Shown here: positions 57,255 to 64,000 of the stretch, piece after piece
Layout of the letters: every line of letters begins with the position of its first letter
How positions within the stretch are numbered: the stretch's first letter is position 1
Origin: Flavobacteriaceae bacterium
GTDB taxonomy: Bacteria > Bacteroidota > Bacteroidia > Flavobacteriales > Flavobacteriaceae
Reading direction: 5' to 3'
Length of the DNA stretch: 64,000 nucleotides
NCBI GenBank assembly: GCA_018669795.1
Contig: JABHSQ010000009.1
Span: 1-64,000 of the forward strand
Position numbers and translations under genes: made by a program
Notes under the pieces: generated by a model
Told to the model about the DNA's origin: nothing
The model's input: only the letters and a program-made list of their open reading frames with translations
The model's database searches: none

Positions 57255-57340
57255 GAAATAAAAACTGTTTCTAACTATGCATAAAAGCAATAGTAATGTT
57301 TTGTTTACCCAAGAACAAAAACAGTATAAAAAATATAATA

Positions 57341-57375
57341 ACAAAAAAAAACGTCCAAGATTACTCTTGAACGTT
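57341..57375 (-). terminator. Terminator of the outer-membrane gene at 57427
   Basis: A 10-bp stem with one mismatch (57350-57359 with 57366-57375) is followed on the minus strand by a run of T. Its 26-base hairpin is repeated almost exactly at 58191-58216. Confidence 0.8.
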
Positions 57376-57426
57376 CCTTTTAAAACCATTTTACACCTTG
57401 TAAATAATTATATCTTTGAAAGAAAT

Positions 57427-58047
57427 TTAGTTAAAAAAGTAACCTACAGATAAACTACCAACTCTATTTGAGTAAGTTTCATTATCAGCATCTTCTGAAT
57501 CTATATAATTAGATAAACCCCAAACATATCTTGCTTGAAAAAACAATCCAAAATCTAATTCATATTGTGCTCCTAAGCCAGCTCCGAAATCTATTGTATT
57601 CGTTTCCTCAGATAAATCAAAGTCATCATCTAAATCGATATATGCTTCTGCATTTATGTTAAATCCAACTTGTGGTCCAGCTTGAAGAGTTAAACCTTTT
57701 ACTACTTTATATGAAGCCATAATTGGAATATTTATATAATCATATCTCTCACCGTAATCAGAAAAATCTAATTCAGAAGAGGCAGTAAAACCTTGTTGAG
57801 AATAAACTACTTCTGGTTGAAGAGAAAATTTTTCGGAAATAGGAATATGAACAACAGCTCCAACATTAAAGCCATATCTGTTATCAGTACCGTCATAGAA
57901 AATTTCTTTACCATTAGATGTATTTGAAATGTTTCCCCCTACTTTTACTCCAAAACTAATACCTTCATCACTTGATGCATCCTCTTGTGCATTAGAGCTG
58001 TTAAACGTTAATACTGCAATTGCAGTTAAAAATAATAATTTTTTCAT
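57427..58047 (-). CDS. PorT-like outer-membrane beta-barrel protein
   Basis: A protein of 206 residues by my start. The signal peptide is about 1-20 (MKKLLFLTAIAVLTF, ending SSNAQ). The mature part has eight or so beta strands, with GISFGVKVGGNIS, FSLQPEVVYSQQGFT, LQAGPQVGFNI and a final aromatic strand ending GYFFN. The frame runs to 58116 but the 23 extra residues precede a normal signal. It resembles the porin family protein group. Function unknown. It may be related to the protein at 59228 (shared YSQQG and QAGPQ). Confidence 0.82.
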   Translation of the reverse strand: MKKLLFLTAIAVLTFNSSNAQEDASSDEGISFGVKVGGNISNTSNGKEIFYDGTDNRYGFNVGAVVHIPISEKFSLQPEVVYSQQGFTASSELDFSDYGERYDYINIPIMASYKVVKGLTLQAGPQVGFNINAEAYIDLDDDFDLSEETNTIDFGAGLGAQYELDFGLFFQARYVWGLSNYIDSEDADNETYSNRVGSLSVGYFFN

Positions 58048-58179
58048 AATTTTAAATTTATCGTTAATAATAAGCAAAATATAGGTTTTTTGTAGTAAAA
58101 CAAGTTTTGTTGACAATTAAATCGAAATCTAATAAAAAAGGCAGTACATAAACAACACCATACCGTCTTAAAAAACATA

Positions 58180-58247
58180 GGAACAAAAAAAACGTCCAAG
58201 ATTACTCTTGAACGTTTCTCTTAAAAATCATTTTATACCTTGTTAAA
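58180..58247 (-). repeat. Second copy of the terminator segment
   Basis: About 65 bp matches 57340-57407 closely, including the full 26-base hairpin (58191-58216) and the flanking ATTTTA-ACCTTGT stretch. On the minus strand it still has a T run. It lies upstream of the gene at 57427, about 130 bp after a different terminator of the gene at 58346, so it is redundant as a terminator. Confidence 0.75.
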
Positions 58248-58293
58248 TGATGCAATAGAAAAATAAAGGAATTAGAAACAAATATTTTAGGCA

Positions 58294-58326
58294 CAAAAAA
58301 ACCCGAAGCCAAGCTTCGGGTTTTAA
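58294..58326. terminator. Terminator of the outer-membrane gene at 58346
   Basis: A perfect 11-bp GC-rich stem (58299-58309 with 58313-58323, loop CAA) is flanked by A and T runs. It lies 23 nt after the stop of the gene at 58346. Confidence 0.9.
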
Positions 58327-58345
58327 TAATTTATTTAATTAGCAA

Positions 58346-58930
58346 TTAAAACTTGTAAGTTAATCCAAATTCAATCTCAGTCAAGTCAAAATTAACTCCA
58401 AAAGCATTTGTAGCTTCAGCACCATCGGTATCGTCTTTAGAACTTGCATACCCTAATGATCCAACAGAAGCTCTTAAAGCAAAAGCATTTGAAATGAAAA
58501 AATTTACTCCTGGTGCAAGACCTAGAAACCATGTATTATTTTTAGCATCTGGTGCAATTTCTGTTGATTCATAATCAAACCCTCCATAAACTAGAAATGA
58601 AAATTGCTTACCTGGAGTAAAGAAATATTCTGCTCCTAAACCAGCTCCAACGGTTGAGCTATTATCTGTACCTGGATCAGAAAACGTTAAATCTGCATCT
58701 AAACAAATATTATCATTTAAAAAATATCCGATACCAGGAGAAATACTATAGGCAGTATTAGAGTTACCATCTGTACTTAAACTTAAAAGACCTACAGAAC
58801 CGGAAACATAAAAATCTCCAGCAGCATATCCACCTTCTGACATATATCCACCTGTTGAATCTTCATCTTGAGCATTAGTTGTTGTCAATGCAAATACTGC
58901 AAATGCAGCAAATAGTAATACTTTCTTCAT
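58346..58930 (-). CDS. Outer-membrane beta-barrel protein
   Basis: A 194-residue protein with a signal peptide (about 1-20, MKKVLLFAAFAVFALTTTNA). The mature part has Gly-rich strands such as DFYVSGSVGLLSLS, YSISPGIGYFLN, GAGLGAEYFFTPG and FLGLAPGVNFFIS, ending in GLTYKF, a C-terminal Phe typical of outer-membrane barrels. It belongs to the OmpW/porin-type small barrels and its pore or partner is unknown. Its -7 element TAACTTTG is at 59012-59005 on the minus strand, so the 5' leader would be about 70 nt. Confidence 0.85.
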   Translation of the reverse strand: MKKVLLFAAFAVFALTTTNAQDEDSTGGYMSEGGYAAGDFYVSGSVGLLSLSTDGNSNTAYSISPGIGYFLNDNICLDADLTFSDPGTDNSSTVGAGLGAEYFFTPGKQFSFLVYGGFDYESTEIAPDAKNNTWFLGLAPGVNFFISNAFALRASVGSLGYASSKDDTDGAEATNAFGVNFDLTEIEFGLTYKF

Positions 58931-59004
58931 AATTAATTGATTTAATTTTACCTACTCCAAATTTTTATAGTTAGTTTTTCGGTATATTCCCAACTTTGTA
59001 ATAT

Positions 59005-59012
59005 CAAAGTTA
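59005..59012 (-). promoter_or_regulatory. -7 promoter element of the gene at 58346
   Basis: TAACTTTG on the minus strand matches TAnnTTTG. No TTG is seen at 20 nt (ATG instead at 21 nt), so the -33 part is weak. Confidence 0.45.
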
Positions 59013-59227
59013 GCACATAACTTTTTAGTTATACATGAAGTGAAATAGATCTATTAACAATTAATTGTTAATAACTTTATTAAATAAATAACAACAAATT
59101 ATTGACTATTAGTTGTTTATAAAAAATAGAAATGAAAAAAAAAGATACTACAACTTAATAACAAAAAAAACAGCAACGAATTAAATCAATTTAATATTTT
59201 ATTTTATTTGATAGGTTTTTATGTTTA

Positions 59228-59791
59228 TTACAAGAAACTAAATCCAGCGGTCAAAGAAAACACACTATTTTTTGAGTTAGTTTCTTTTGTATCTCCTTCA
59301 AATTCAATAAAACTAAATTCAGACAATCCAAAACCATACCTCCCTGTAATACGAAGATTTAATGGCAGATCTATTCCTATTCCTACAATCCCAGTGATGT
59401 CAAAAGAATTAATATCATTAGGCCCAAAAACCTCCCCTAAGTTATCATTAACTACAGTTCCAAATTGAGGCCCTGCTTGAATGTTTATCCTTTTTATAAT
59501 ATAGTATTTTAATACTATAGGAAAAATAATATAGTTTAGATTAATGTCATCAAGTTCAAGTTCAAGTTTTGCTCCTTGTTGAGAATATAAAAGATCTCCT
59601 TGAATTGCAATTTTATCTGAAAACTTTATGGTTACAAATGCACCGCCAACAAATCCTGTTTTTGTGGAAGCATCCGTTACATTTGTTAAATTAGCAAATG
59701 TTGCTCCTGCTTTTATACCAAGATCAATTCCTTGAGCAAAAGCAATAGTCGTAAATAATACCGTAAATACAATTAAAATAAAATTTTTCAT
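59228..59791 (-). CDS. PorT-like outer-membrane beta-barrel protein
   Basis: A 187-residue protein with a signal peptide (about 1-19, ending TIAFAQ). Strands include IDLGIKAGATFANLT, IQGDLLYSQQGAKLEL, IQAGPQFGTVVN and a C-terminal SLTAGFSFL. It shares YSQQG and QAGPQFG with the protein at 57427 and is probably a paralogue. It is divergent from xerD. Function unknown. Confidence 0.85.
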   Translation of the reverse strand: MKNFILIVFTVLFTTIAFAQGIDLGIKAGATFANLTNVTDASTKTGFVGGAFVTIKFSDKIAIQGDLLYSQQGAKLELELDDINLNYIIFPIVLKYYIIKRINIQAGPQFGTVVNDNLGEVFGPNDINSFDITGIVGIGIDLPLNLRITGRYGFGLSEFSFIEFEGDTKETNSKNSVFSLTAGFSFL

Positions 59792-59813
59792 AAATAATTT
59801 ATTAGTTAATTCC

Positions 59814-59821
59814 CAAAGATA
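59814..59821 (-). promoter_or_regulatory. -7 promoter element of the gene at 59228
   Basis: TATCTTTG on the minus strand matches TAnnTTTG and lies 22 nt before the ATG at 59791. No TTG is seen at -33. Confidence 0.45.
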
Positions 59822-59980
59822 TAAAAATCGAATAAATAATTATAAATATAATCACAATTCTACTTTTATAAAATTTTATGATTAATATCGCTTTATAAAC
59901 CGAGCATGAAAATTAGTATATTCAAAGAAAATATAATTAACGAAAACCATTTTCTCCATATAAAAAAACACAATATACAT

Positions 59981-60877
59981 ATGAAATGGCCACAAGCTAT
60001 TATACATTACCAAAATTATTTAAAAATAGAAAGAGGTCTTTCTGAAAACTCTATTGCTAATTATACCTTTGATATTAATAAGTTGGTAAAATGGATGGTA
60101 ATAAATGACATCAAAATATCTCCAATAAATATTGAAAAAGAAACACTTCAAGAATTTATTTACACCATCGCTAAAGAATTAAACCCAAGGTCTCAAAGCA
60201 GGATCATATCTGGACTAAAAGGTTTTTTTAATTACCTAGTTTTTGAAGAATACAGAACAACCAATCCATTAGATCTTATTGAAAGCCCAAAGATTGGAAG
60301 AAAATTACCAGACATACTTTCAATTGAAGAAATTGATGCAATTATTTCAACCATAGATTTAACTAAACCTCAAGGGGAACGCAATAGAGGTATTATTGAA
60401 GTACTATATGGTTGTGGCTTGCGGGTTTCAGAATTAATAAATTTAAAAATATCCGATTTATTTTTTGATGAAGGCTTTATAAAAGTTACCGGAAAAGGAA
60501 ACAAGCAACGTTTTGTTCCTATAGGCTCTTTAACTATTAAATTTATTGATATTTATAGAAATGAAATTAGAGTGCATCAAGTTATTAAACCCAATGCTCA
60601 AGACACTTTGTTTTTAAATCGACGAGGTAATGGGTTAACTAGGGCGATGATTTTTCATATCGTAAAAGAATTAACAGAAAAAGCTGGAATACATAAAAAA
60701 ATAAGCCCACATACCTTTAGACATTCATTTGCAACTCATTTATTAGAAAATGGAGCTGATCTTAGGGCTATTCAACAAATGCTTGGACATGAAAGTATTA
60801 CCACTACTGAAATTTATACCCACATAGACAAAAGCCACCTAACACAAATTATCAATAATTTTCACCCAAGAAGATAA
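59981..60877 (+). CDS. xerD: Tyrosine recombinase XerD
   Basis: A 298-residue recombinase that resolves chromosome dimers at dif with a second Xer protein. The N-terminal SAM-like domain spans 1 to about 90. The catalytic residues are R148 (CGLRVSEL), K172 (GKGNKQRFVP), H244 and R247 (HTFRHSF), H270 (LGHESI) and Y279 (EIYTHID). I chose the ATG at 59981, which gives the standard MKWPQAIIHYQNYLK start and 298 residues. The frame extends to 59906 but those 25 residues do not look family-like. A lone Xer is usual in flavobacteria, where partner genes vary. Confidence 0.93.
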   Translation: MKWPQAIIHYQNYLKIERGLSENSIANYTFDINKLVKWMVINDIKISPINIEKETLQEFIYTIAKELNPRSQSRIISGLKGFFNYLVFEEYRTTNPLDLIESPKIGRKLPDILSIEEIDAIISTIDLTKPQGERNRGIIEVLYGCGLRVSELINLKISDLFFDEGFIKVTGKGNKQRFVPIGSLTIKFIDIYRNEIRVHQVIKPNAQDTLFLNRRGNGLTRAMIFHIVKELTEKAGIHKKISPHTFRHSFATHLLENGADLRAIQQMLGHESITTTEIYTHIDKSHLTQIINNFHPRR

Positions 60878-60943
60878 GTATTGGAGATTGAAAAAATAAC
60901 ATTTTAACAATCTAATCATCCAACAATCTAACTATCCAATAAT

Positions 60944-62509
60944 CTATTTTGCAATAGTAACCGCTCTTGTTTCTCTAATAACCGTAACTTTTACTTGACC
61001 AGGGTAGGTCATTTCTGTTTGAATTTTTTGTGAAATATTAAATGATAATTCAGATGCTTTTTCATCACTTACCTTCTCACTTTCAACCATTACACGAAGT
61101 TCACGTCCTGCTTGAATTGCATATGCCTTATTTACACCTTTAAATCCAAAAGCAACATCTTCTAAGTCTTTTAAGCGTTGTATATACGAATCCAATACCT
61201 GACGTCTTGCACCAGGTCTAGCTCCACTTATGGCATCACAAACTTGAATGATTGGAGATAATAAACTAGTCATTTCTACTTCATCATGGTGAGCACCAAT
61301 AGCATTACAAACATCTGATTTTTCTCCATGTTTTTCAGCCATTTGCATTCCTAATAAAGCGTGAGGAAGTTCTGTTTCTGTTTCAGGAACTTTTCCAATA
61401 TCGTGTAATAATCCGGCTCTCTTAGCTAATTTAGGATTTAAACCTAATTCTGAAGCCATCACACCAGAAAGCTTAGCTACTTCACGAGAATGTTGCAACA
61501 AATTCTGACCATAAGAAGAACGAAATTTCATACGTCCAACAGATTTAATTAATTCTGGATGCAATCCATGAATACCTAAATCAATAACAGCACGCTTTCC
61601 TACTTCTTTAATCTCTTCTTCTATCTGATTGGTAGTCTTTTTAACTACTTCTTCAATTCTAGCTGGATGAATTCGCCCATCAGTTACTAATTTATGTAAA
61701 GATAAACGAGCAATTTCTCTTCTTACGGAATCAAAACAAGATAAAATAATTGCATCTGGAGTATCATCTACTATAATCTCTACTCCTGTAGCAGCTTCAA
61801 TGGCACGGATATTCCTTCCTTCACGTCCAATAATCCTACCTTTTACATCATCACTTTCTAAATTGAAAACAGAAATACAATTATCTATTGCTTCTTCTGT
61901 TCCTATACGCTGTATCGTATTTATAATAACTTTTTTAGCTTCTTGTTGAGCTGTTAACTTAGCCTCTTCTAATGAAGTTTGAATGTATGCCATTGCATCA
62001 GTTTTGGCTTCATCTTTTATAGTTTCCATTAACTGAGCTTTTGCATCTTCGGCAGATAAACTAGAAATAACCTCTAGTTGCTCGACTTGTCTGCGATACA
62101 TTTTATCAACTTCTGTTTGCTTTTTATCTAAAAAAGAAAGGCGTTCATCACAATTTTTTTTCTTTTCTTCAAACTCAGAAATTAAATTTTTAGATTTTGC
62201 CAGATCACTGGTTGCTTTTGATTCTTTATCACGAGTTCTTTTTTCTGATTCAGATATTTTTTTATCTCTATTTAAAATATCTCTCTCATGCTCTGCTTTT
62301 AATTCTAAAAATTTTTCCTTAGCCTGAAGCATCTTATCTTTCTTCATGGTCTCCGCATCTATACCTGCTTGTTTAGCAATGTAAATGGCTCTTTTCTTAG
62401 CCGATTTAACAATATGAGAAGCCTTGTTTTTCTCTAGTATTTTTGCGATAACGAAACCAATGATTATTGCTATAACTCCTACTATTATGGGTACTATTAT
62501 ATTGTTCAT
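60944..62509 (-). CDS. rny: Ribonuclease Y
   Basis: A 521-residue endoribonuclease that starts mRNA decay. An N-terminal membrane helix (about 3-22, [19 protein letters not shown]) is followed by a long coiled coil (about 25-190). The KH domain has [17 protein letters not shown] and the HD domain has [10 protein letters not shown] with a second GAHHDEVEM block. The protein ends in RAVTIAK. Length matches the family. The coiled coil is rich in Lys and Glu. It is separated from zapA by a structured non-coding stretch. Confidence 0.94.
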   Translation of the reverse strand: MNNIIVPIIVGVIAIIIGFVIAKILEKNKASHIVKSAKKRAIYIAKQAGIDAETMKKDKMLQAKEKFLELKAEHERDILNRDKKISESEKRTRDKESKATSDLAKSKNLISEFEEKKKNCDERLSFLDKKQTEVDKMYRRQVEQLEVISSLSAEDAKAQLMETIKDEAKTDAMAYIQTSLEEAKLTAQQEAKKVIINTIQRIGTEEAIDNCISVFNLESDDVKGRIIGREGRNIRAIEAATGVEIIVDDTPDAIILSCFDSVRREIARLSLHKLVTDGRIHPARIEEVVKKTTNQIEEEIKEVGKRAVIDLGIHGLHPELIKSVGRMKFRSSYGQNLLQHSREVAKLSGVMASELGLNPKLAKRAGLLHDIGKVPETETELPHALLGMQMAEKHGEKSDVCNAIGAHHDEVEMTSLLSPIIQVCDAISGARPGARRQVLDSYIQRLKDLEDVAFGFKGVNKAYAIQAGRELRVMVESEKVSDEKASELSFNISQKIQTEMTYPGQVKVTVIRETRAVTIAK

Positions 62510-62591
62510 TGTTGTTATTATATTTAAACTACTAGCTAACGATAGCTTGAGTTTTATTCATAAAAAAAAGCCTAGATTAATAGCTGGGTTT

Positions 62592-62712
62592 TGTATAAAC
62601 TCCTTAAAACAAGTTTAGGGTTAATTAGCTGGTCAAGTATCCGCTCTCCCTAAGGACACGGCTCGCTTTTACAACTATAACTTACCCTTTTTAAAAGAAT
62701 TCGCGTTGAGTT
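62592..62712 (-). ncRNA. ssrS: 6S-like RNA candidate between zapA and rny
   Basis: This 120-nt region has no protein-like frame and is richer in G and C than nearby gaps. On the minus strand an 8-bp helix pairs GTAAACTC (62715-62708) with GAGTTTAT (62602-62595). Inner segments pair (GGGT 62686-62683 with ACCC 62621-62618), and a central hairpin forms around GTCC-TTA-GGGA. A perfect -7 element, TATTTTTG (62723-62716), would start the RNA at about 62711, at the base of the helix. A long rod with an open centre is the 6S RNA shape, and ssrS neighbours zapA in proteobacteria. The family assignment is inferred. Confidence 0.5.
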
Positions 62713-62715
62713 TAC

Positions 62716-62723
62716 CAAAAATA
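62716..62723 (-). promoter_or_regulatory. -7 promoter element of the 6S-like RNA
   Basis: TATTTTTG on the minus strand matches TAnnTTTG and lies at the predicted 5' end of the RNA candidate. No TTG is seen at -33 (GTT instead). Confidence 0.45.
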
Positions 62724-62766
62724 GCATTAATGTAGGCAGTAACCTTATTATAAAGAACGTTACGAT

Positions 62767-63051
62767 TTAAAAATCGTGCAACATTTGATTTAAATTATTT
62801 AATTTTTCCTCAATGTGTTGACTATCTTCTGTATTATCTATTTGTTTTTGCTCTACTTGAGTAGCAAATTGCAAAGCACACATTGCTAATACATCTTGTT
62901 TATCTCTTACAGCATAACTTTTCTCAAACCGTTTAATCATTTCACCTATCTTTTTTGTAGCTTTTCTAAGGCCTTCTTCTTGCTCCGGAGTAGTTGTTAA
63001 TGGATATACTCTATCTGCAATCGATAGTTTTATTTTTTGTTGGTTTGACAT
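62767..63051 (-). CDS. zapA: Cell division protein ZapA
   Basis: A 94-residue protein that crosslinks FtsZ filaments at the division ring. The N-terminal globular part has IKLSIADRVYPLTTTPEQEE and the C-terminal half is a coiled coil (about 60-94, LNNLNQML at the end). Size and layout fit ZapA. It follows the coiled-coil gene by 7 nt on the same strand. Confidence 0.9.
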   Translation of the reverse strand: MSNQQKIKLSIADRVYPLTTTPEQEEGLRKATKKIGEMIKRFEKSYAVRDKQDVLAMCALQFATQVEQKQIDNTEDSQHIEEKLNNLNQMLHDF

Positions 63052-63058
63052 TTTTAAT

Positions 63059-63349
63059 TTATTCAGAAAGTTGCGTTATACATTTATCAATTTCTCGAAC
63101 CAATTCATTTATTTTGAGTTTTGTTTCTCGTTTATATTCATTACTGCCAAGCATTGAATTTGCTAACTTTAATGCATTACATTCTTCACGCCAATTTTCA
63201 ATTTCTTTACTATATTGATCTTGTTGCGATATTAAAACTGTAATTTCTTCTTCTAGTTTTGACTTTTTGTTCTTCAAGTTCTCATGTTCTTGAAGCAGTT
63301 TGCCAACTTTATTCTCAAGAGAATCAACAATTTCTGATAGATTACTCAT
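63059..63349 (-). CDS. Coiled-coil protein cotranscribed with zapA
   Basis: A 96-residue protein that is almost entirely a coiled coil, with heptads such as LENKVGKLLQEHENLKNKK and a C-terminal ELVREIDKCITQLSE. Similar short coiled-coil genes sit before zapA in Bacteroidota, and a role beside ZapA in division is inferred. It is the first gene after a strong promoter. Confidence 0.8.
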   Translation of the reverse strand: MSNLSEIVDSLENKVGKLLQEHENLKNKKSKLEEEITVLISQQDQYSKEIENWREECNALKLANSMLGSNEYKRETKLKINELVREIDKCITQLSE

Positions 63350-63375
63350 TAAAATTTATTTCAATACTCTGTTTA

Positions 63376-63406
63376 CAAAGTTAACAATCGGCAGTTGAAA
63401 AGCCAA
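63376..63406 (-). promoter_or_regulatory. Promoter of the coiled-coil-zapA unit
   Basis: On the minus strand this reads TTG (63406-63404), a 20-nt spacer and TAACTTTG (63383-63376), a full consensus match. The -7 end is 27 nt before the ATG at 63349. Confidence 0.75.
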
Positions 63407-63500
63407 TTAAAAACTATACTATTTTGTATTATTGAATAACTTATCGATTAAATAGCATCAATTCTCTCAATTATCTATAGCGTATTGTTAATTTTACACC

Positions 63501-64000
63501 ATGAAACTACTTAAATTCCTCTTCTTATTTTTCTGTGGGTTTACTTTCGCTCAGGATAGTATTCCAACAACATATTTTAACAATCCAATTGAAATTCCTT
63601 TAATTCTATCTGGGAGTTTTGGAGAACTTAGAACTGATCATTTTCATAGTGGTCTTGACCTAAAAACTCTACAACAGGAAGGAATTCCCATATATGCACC
63701 TGCAGATGGTTCTGTAAGTAGGATAAAAGTTTCTCATTTTGGATATGGAAAAGCCTTATACATAAAGCATCCTAATGGCTACTCTACGGTTTATGCCCAT
63801 TTAAAAAAATATGGAGACAGCATTCAAGGGTATTTGAAAAATGCTCAATACAAAAAAGAAGCCTATGAAATTGAATTATTTCCAGAAGCCGATCAACTAA
63901 AAGTAAAGAAAGGTGATCTTATCGCTTATACTGGTAATAGTGGAAGTAGTGAAGCACCGCATCTTCATTTTGAAATTCGAGATGCAAATTCTCGACCTAT
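63501..64000 (+). CDS. M23 family metallopeptidase (partial, runs off the window)
   Basis: The first 166 residues of a longer exported protein; the gene continues beyond the window. A signal peptide (about 1-18, ending TFAQ) is followed by the LytM/M23 domain. The zinc ligands are H49 and D53 (FHSGLD), and the HxH pair is H154 and H156 (PHLHFEI). Such enzymes cut peptidoglycan cross-bridges. It is divergent from the coiled-coil-zapA unit, which fits a cell-wall or division role. Confidence 0.88.
   Translation, partial: MKLLKFLFLFFCGFTFAQDSIPTTYFNNPIEIPLILSGSFGELRTDHFHSGLDLKTLQQEGIPIYAPADGSVSRIKVSHFGYGKALYIKHPNGYSTVYAHLKKYGDSIQGYLKNAQYKKEAYEIELFPEADQLKVKKGDLIAYTGNSGSSEAPHLHFEIRDANSRP

Noticed and set aside
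59208-59468. An 86-residue + strand frame
   Set aside because: It runs antisense to the PorT-like gene at 59228, which has a signal peptide and barrel strands.
62592-62712. tmRNA or SRP RNA as alternative reading of the RNA candidate
   Set aside because: There is no peptide-tag frame and no tRNA-like end for tmRNA, and no SRP Alu or GGAA tetraloop helix.
1-64000. CRISPR arrays, transposons and phage genes
   Set aside because: I saw no regularly spaced repeats, terminal inverted repeats or transposase or capsid-like proteins; the only recombinase is XerD.

Overview
The window is a low-GC (about one third G+C by eye) chromosomal segment of a member of the Bacteroidota, almost certainly Flavobacteriaceae. 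The support is a PorQ type IX secretion protein and a secreted protein with a type-A C-terminal sorting domain, BshB1 of bacillithiol synthesis, a menaquinone cluster, fused FtcD, many PorT-like outer-membrane barrels, and promoters of the Bacteroidota type (TTG, about 20 nt, TAnnTTTG). I cannot name the genus. Most of the window is housekeeping. I saw no CRISPR array, insertion sequence, prophage, rRNA operon or integrative element.

Layout. 1-2.6 kb: tRNA-Ser(UGA), a glycosyltransferase, an M28 peptidase lipoprotein and tRNA-His(GUG). 2.6-8.2 kb: bshB1, a trans-sulfuration-type PLP enzyme, then hutI, ftcD and a GNAT gene (lower histidine degradation). 8.2-14.6 kb: a possible gene scar, a T9SS cargo protein, the cbpA-cbpM co-chaperone pair, two small membrane proteins, a GMC oxidoreductase and an alpha/beta hydrolase. 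14.6-19.4 kb: ettA, a HAD phosphatase, an S9 peptidase and a 60-residue membrane protein. 19.5-24.1 kb: an acyl-CoA carboxylase beta subunit, an exported amidohydrolase and an exported M24 peptidase. 24.2-29.8 kb: menE, a CPBP protease, menC, menA and holA on the minus strand, with a solo HsdR-N nuclease-like protein divergent from holA. 29.8-40 kb: a second glycosyltransferase, an OmpA lipoprotein, a frameshifted lipoprotein, a YrdC/YciO protein, a UvrD helicase, an M20 amidohydrolase, a small membrane protein and an M1 peptidase. 40-50 kb: recG, pheT, a fasciclin protein, cmk, porQ and lon. 50-60 kb: a GIN-domain adhesin-like protein, a three-repeat lipoprotein, a UMF1 transporter, two overlapping msrB genes, lpdA, aroQ and three outer-membrane barrels. 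60-64 kb: xerD, rny, a probable 6S-type RNA, zapA, a coiled-coil gene and the start of an M23 peptidase.

The most useful observations are these. A lipoprotein gene is broken by one base in a nine-T run inside its signal peptide (possible phase variation). A structured non-coding RNA candidate lies between zapA and rny. The two tRNA genes share a promoter and GC-rich discriminator. A solo HsdR-N protein is paired with holA. There are two possible gene remnants (about 8.23 kb and 37.49-37.68 kb). A terminator-containing segment is duplicated around one outer-membrane gene. I did not find a convincing new multi-gene defence or biosynthetic system.
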